A DNA stretch of 64,000 nt from Nicotiana tabacum (lineage: Eukaryota > Streptophyta > Magnoliopsida > Solanales > Solanaceae), in assembly GCF_000715075.1 (NCBI RefSeq), contig NC_134089.1, positions 107,081,157-107,145,156 of the forward strand, given 5' to 3'. Positions 60,076 through 64,000 of the stretch are shown here, in pieces (position 1 is the first letter of the stretch; the number at the start of each line of letters is the position of its first letter). The position numbers and the translations under genes are program-made. The notes under the pieces were generated by a model. The model was not told where the DNA came from, did no database searches, and saw only the letters and a program-made list of their open reading frames with translations.

Positions 60076-62148
60076 TCAATGTGGGGCTTGACCTGGATGG
60101 CCTCCCAGCGTACGATACATCCTTTCCAACTCTATTGCTAGATGACGAGCAAAAGTGGGCGCATGCTCTGTAAACCTTTCATAATCCATTCCTTGGCAGT
60201 TTACATAACTTTGAGATGTGAAGACTGCCAAGTCGTGGACTTGTGCCCTGAAACCTTGGAGACGTTGGTCTTGGTCTTGCAATTGCTGCTGACGAGTGGT
60301 GGCTATGTCTCTGACACGGTTTTCACGATCTAAAGCTGATTCTAATAGAGCTCGGAGTCTGGCCTGCTCTAATCTTGCTTGTGATCTTTCCCTGTCGAGG
60401 TCTGCTTGTTGGTATTCTCTGTTGCATCTTCTTGCCTCTTCTAGTTGTGCACGAAGCTGGTCTTCTGATCGCATCCAATAGTCTTTTTCCTTCTTGAATT
60501 GAGCCTTGTCTTTTTCGGATTGCCTATCCTGGCGTTCCTTGTTAGATCTGGCTTCTTCATTTAATTGTTGGATCCTTTCTTTTGCTTTGCTCAATGCCCT
60601 TTCGTTTTCTGCAAGAATGGAGTCAAAATCTTGCATTTTTTCGAAGAGATTGGCGATGGTTTTTTGATCTTTCCAGCTTCTCTTTGGCGTTTCAGAGACT
60701 CTTTTCATTTTTTGGAATCGAGCATGAAGATTTTCATTCTCACAAGCTAGACTCTTTTTCTCGCCTTTGGCTTCTTGTTCTTGCAAATCTTTCTCCAAAC
60801 TGAGGCTTCTTAGATTTTCTTTTAGGGCATGGATAGTGGCTTTGTACCCTTTTTCTTTTTCTCCCCAGATTAACCGCTCTTGGACTTTATCATTGAAATT
60901 TTGAACATGGGGTCTTTTTGTTGGCCTTTTTAGCTCAGGTTCCGGTGCATCATCCACGCGGGACCGCTTTTCGAACCACCTTGCATATCCAGGATTTATC
61001 TCACCCTTGGTGGCGTCTAGGACTTGAGTATCACTTTTCAAGTATCGGCACCCATTCCACATCTGCTGAAGTAGAGCTTCGGGAATAGTGGCTTTTGGGT
61101 GTAATTCGATTACTTGCATACTCAAATCTTCCTCATCAGGAACTATTTGATATCTCCCTAGTTGCCTTAGGACTCTTAGTGGTGCATATAGCTGAATGCT
61201 TCTCAATCCCAATAGTAGTAGATAACTATTTGAGGTTGACATATGTATTACTTCTCTCATCGGGAGCCATCCCAGAGTCCATTCAATTTGATTTGCCGTT
61301 AAAGCCTTTAGATGAGATACCCATGCTTCTATCCATTCTGGAGCTTGGTAATTTTTTGTTCTTTCCTCATAGCTCTCGATGCAATTAGCTCTGTTCGACC
61401 CATACTGTATGATCTTGGGTTGTTGTTGGAGATGTTCAATCACCCACATTTGCAACAAAATTTTGCATCCTTCGAAAACCTTCGCCCCTGATTTGCATAA
61501 AGTCAAAGCCCGATAAATATCTGACAGAATGATGGGGACAAGGGTGTGATTTTCTTTAGTGGTGAGGATTTGCACAATTTTTGCGGTGCGAATATCAATT
61601 GTTCGCTCTTTATTTGGGAAGACCATGACTCCTAGAAAAGCCACCATGAAAGCAAATCGTCGGTGTATCTGCCAAGTGTCTTTATTTTGCTTATTAGTAA
61701 GGCCTTTCTCATGAATTTCGAACCCATCTGACTTTCCAAATCTGGAATACAAAAAGTTGAAGGAACAACATCCATTGATGACATTGCTTTTCCTAATTTG
61801 ACTGCTGATGTTCAGAAGACCGAAGAATCGATATATTGAAGGAGCCTTTGTGAATATCAAGCTTTGATTTCTTAAACTTCCGTCAAAACCAACATAGCCA
61901 GCTACCTCCTCTAATGTAGGAGTAAGCTCAAAGTCAGAGAAACGAAAAACATTGTGTACAGGGTCCCAGAAAGTTACTAATGCCGTAATCAGATCATCCC
62001 GAGGCTCAACTTTCATAATGTCCGTGAGATTTCCCAAATGCTTGACGACCCATTTTTGACCGTCTTCGCCCAAATCATACCACCACATTTGAAGCTGACA
62101 TAGAAATTCCTCCGTACTTGTGGATGAGGGGCTTTGTGTGGTGCTCAT
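60076..62148 (-). CDS. Ogre ORF1 protein (unknown function), intact
   Basis: 690 codons from ATG 62148. The open frame extends 11 codons further but only to a TTG; the ATG has AAAATGAGC context. Residues 1-370 are globular, with blocks ALVTFWDPVHNVFRFSDFE, LTPTLEEVAGYVGF, GCCSFNFLYSRFG and a long basic-hydrophobic central part. Residues about 430-640 are strongly charged coiled coil (Glu, Lys, Arg, Gln). The C-terminus ends GGHPGQAPH. It is the first ORF after the leader and the only protein of this element without a lesion. Ogre ORF1 has no known role. The WDPVHNVFRF part may be related to plant DUF7745 or mobile-domain proteins (memory, not searched). TTTCAG nine bases before the ATG could be a splice acceptor of a leader intron. 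Confidence 0.85.
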   Translation of the reverse strand: MSTTQSPSSTSTEEFLCQLQMWWYDLGEDGQKWVVKHLGNLTDIMKVEPRDDLITALVTFWDPVHNVFRFSDFELTPTLEEVAGYVGFDGSLRNQSLIFTKAPSIYRFFGLLNISSQIRKSNVINGCCSFNFLYSRFGKSDGFEIHEKGLTNKQNKDTWQIHRRFAFMVAFLGVMVFPNKERTIDIRTAKIVQILTTKENHTLVPIILSDIYRALTLCKSGAKVFEGCKILLQMWVIEHLQQQPKIIQYGSNRANCIESYEERTKNYQAPEWIEAWVSHLKALTANQIEWTLGWLPMREVIHMSTSNSYLLLLGLRSIQLYAPLRVLRQLGRYQIVPDEEDLSMQVIELHPKATIPEALLQQMWNGCRYLKSDTQVLDATKGEINPGYARWFEKRSRVDDAPEPELKRPTKRPHVQNFNDKVQERLIWGEKEKGYKATIHALKENLRSLSLEKDLQEQEAKGEKKSLACENENLHARFQKMKRVSETPKRSWKDQKTIANLFEKMQDFDSILAENERALSKAKERIQQLNEEARSNKERQDRQSEKDKAQFKKEKDYWMRSEDQLRAQLEEARRCNREYQQADLDRERSQARLEQARLRALLESALDRENRVRDIATTRQQQLQDQDQRLQGFRAQVHDLAVFTSQSYVNCQGMDYERFTEHAPTFARHLAIELERMYRTLGGHPGQAPH

Positions 62149-62865
62149 TTTGTATCTGAAATTTAATTTTAATAAAGTCAAAATTTATTTTGGGAAAATT
62201 TATACTAAAAATTATTTTCGAATTTTTTTTTTTTTCGAAAATTTTAAAACAAACCATTTTATTCCTTGCTTCTTACCATGATTTTATTTAAGCTGGTCAA
62301 CAAGCATGTTCGAGGCAAATGAATGCACAAGTAGCAAGTAGGATGCATCATGATGGTCTTTTAATTTTGGGTTCACCTGTCCTAGACAGACCCAACCCCT
62401 GTGTTGAGTCTCCAAGGGCAAATGCATATGATGCAAATATTCGTTCCTACTAGGGATCCGGTACATGGCTGAGTTATTCTAAGTGTAAAACCTTAGGTTG
62501 ATTGTTCTAAACCTGGCTTACCCAAACGGACAGTTTGAGCCGAAGCGGGGGCAACGTACCGGGAGCACGAAAGCCTGCCCGGCCTAGTTACTTGTCCCAA
62601 CTCCGTCTTATTTGGTATGACTTTAACAGAAAGGTGGGTCACGCGCACGTGTACACCATAAATTCAGAAGACTCAGAAAGAAGGGGGTTTCGTAGCAGTT
62701 GTATATATTCACAATTCAAATAATATTAAAGCGGTAAAAAAACATTTAGCATATTAGCATATAAACAGTTGAAAATTATATAGTAAGTAAAGCCAATAAA
62801 ACAGATATTTTAAGCTCGAATTCTTTAAACCCTGAACCAATGGTTTTGGGTTACGTCAACAAAAT
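62149..62865 (-). other. 5' leader of the young Ogre
   Basis: Between PBS and ORF1, homologous to 5810-6352 of the old copy. Contains GACAGACCCAACCCCTGTG and a further ACGCGCACGTG motif near 62641. A T-rich run on the plus strand lies at 62222-62235. No protein. Confidence 0.65.
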
Positions 62866-62883
62866 TCCCCAGCAGAGTCGCCA
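62866..62883 (-). other. Primer binding site of the young Ogre
   Basis: Coding strand TGGCGACTCTGCTGGGGA, four bases inside the 5' LTR end at 62888. Known Ogre elements use tRNA-Arg; the match was not verified here. Confidence 0.75.
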
Positions 62884-62887
62884 GAGC

Positions 62888-64000
62888 TGTCGCACCTCCT
62901 TTTTCCCGCGCCCGCGGGGCGCGTCGGGAGTTTTCTCCAATTAAAGGACAGTCGAAACGGGATTTATTTATTTGTTTCAGAGTCGCCACCTGGGAATTTT
63001 GAGGCGTCCCAAGTCACCAATTATAATCCCTGAATCGAGGAGAATATGACTCTGTTTATTTTTCTGCGAACCAGAAATCCTGAGTAAGGAATTCTGTTAA
63101 TCCGGAAGAAGGTGTTAGGCATTTCCGAATTCCGTGGTTCTAGCACAGTCGCTTAACTGTTTTTATTATTGGCTTAATCAACTTGATTTTATTAAATATT
63201 GATGTTATCTGATTTTACTACCGCTTATACTTATCGTGATTAAGGATCTTCTTTGAATCGAATTACGCGTACGTATATTCGTGTTGTAAATTAAAAAGAT
63301 GCGGAATTGTGTCACGCGCACGTGTACACAATTACTTTTGACAATATATTTATTAAGCACATTTTTTCGAAAATGCGTTGAATCAAGAATGATTATTTTT
63401 CTTAAATAATGAACCGTACATATTGGATTTTTATGAAATTGATTTAATGCTTTTAAAAAAATCCTTTTATTAAATAATCATTCGAAATTGCGCGTACGCA
63501 TAATTCGAAATTTTGTTTTTAAAATATAATCAAGGTACGCGAACGTATCCCTAATTGCGCAACATATTTGTAATGATATTATGGAATTTTCAAAAAAAAA
63601 AATGTTTGTTATAGCACGAGAAACCTCGTTTTAAGATGTTCTTTAAATTTTTGGAAAATAATCCACAATTTATTAAATATCGACCATTGATTATAATTTC
63701 CGAATATAAATCATATTCATTCCAATTATTCAAATTCAAAAGACAGAATAAAAATATGATTAATACTAACTTTAAAACAAATGTGACATATATAAATATG
63801 CCAAAGAATAAATTGCATATGAAACCGAAAATAAATAATTCATAAAGGAAGGAACTATTTTCCGAGAATTTTCGTGATTACTTAATGCAAATTCTATTTT
63901 TAATTACCATTGATTTAAGAAGTTGCCATTTGTGTATATACAACTCAACTTATTCTCACATGCTCGTTTTAATCTTAATAGACCTAATTATTTGGTCACT
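62888..64000 (-). repeat. 5' LTR of the young Ogre (cut by window end)
   Basis: Aligns without indels to 44806-45918. About six substitutions: two adjacent near 63073, and one each near 63147, 63247, 63456 and 63595. The remaining 3.4 kb, including the promoter, lies right of the window. Confidence 0.95.

Larger units (their letters stand above)
44806..64000 (-). mobile_element. Young Ogre (Ty3-gypsy, Tat lineage) element
   Basis: LTR-to-LTR offset is 18,082 bp and the LTR is 4,515 bp, giving an expected total of about 22.6 kb, typical for Ogre. On the minus strand the order is 5' LTR (from 62888, cut by the window), PBS, leader, ORF1, gag-pro, intron, pol, 3' untranslated region with a minisatellite, PPT, 3' LTR. 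The comparable LTR parts (44806-45918 and 62888-64000) differ at about 6 of 1,113 positions and have no indels. With a commonly used plant rate of 1.3e-8 per site per year that is about 0.2 million years. Gag has a 1-nt lesion and the integrase a stop codon. Confidence 0.93.

Noticed and set aside
1..64000. tRNA, rRNA, snoRNA genes or host protein-coding exons
   Set aside because: No cloverleaf box A/B pairs, rRNA words or conserved exon-like frames noticed outside retroelements; a tRNA scan and a translated search would be decisive.

Overview
This window is plant nuclear DNA made almost entirely of LTR retrotransposons nested in one another. I found no convincing host gene, tRNA, rRNA or CRISPR array. 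The family mix suggests Solanaceae (Nicotiana, Solanum, Capsicum or relatives): Ogre/Tat Ty3-gypsy elements with 4-4.5 kb LTRs, Tat (Retand-like) elements with an antisense gene, and long gypsy LTRs that begin TGTCACGACCC and end GTCGTTACA. The genus is inferred from memory of such repeats and is not proven here.

Layout. (1) 1-10531: an old, decayed Ogre-like element on the minus strand, cut by the left window edge (gag pseudogene, ORF1 pseudogene, leader, PBS, 4.16-kb 5' LTR). It sits inside a plus-oriented gypsy LTR whose remainder is 10532-11674. (2) 12053 to about 18985: a truncated Tat element (3' LTR, antisense gene remnant on the plus strand, repeat-rich spacer, protease remnant; pol deleted). 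(3) 18986-24997: a mosaic of gypsy LTR pieces in both orientations. It includes a complete 3,022-bp solo LTR (20264-23285) bounded by the 5-bp duplication CATAT. (4) 24998-35439: a second Tat element, complete from LTR to LTR with target duplication GTAAC. It has a decayed pol, no gag core, and an antisense TATA-driven, apparently spliced gene. It is inserted in a plus-oriented gypsy LTR (24311-24997 plus 35445-36838). (5) 36839-44805: an LTR element with an iMet-type PBS and a 4.6-kb interior with no recognisable protein. (6) 44806-64000: a young Ogre element on the minus strand, inserted in the LTR of the previous one. Its 3' LTR is complete (4,515 bp) and its 5' LTR runs off the right edge. 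Expected full length is about 22.6 kb.

How the young Ogre works, as read from the sequence: the transcript starts in the right-hand LTR. ORF1 (unknown function) comes first, then gag-protease with a zinc knuckle, aspartic protease and G-patch, then RT-RNase H-second RNase H-integrase. Gag-pro and pol are separated by a 183-bp stretch with good splice signals, and its removal would join them in frame. Two lesions break the proteins: a 1-nt loss in gag and a stop codon in the integrase core. The two LTRs are nonetheless about 99.5% identical over the comparable 1.1 kb. The 3' untranslated part carries about 30 copies of a 42-bp minisatellite with a 168-bp higher-order period.

Most noteworthy: an element built on CTACG/ACGTAG arms, repeated at the non-coding junctions of both Ogre copies; the antisense gene of the Tat elements with its own TATA box and introns; the in-phase gag-pol intron; and the nested minisatellite.
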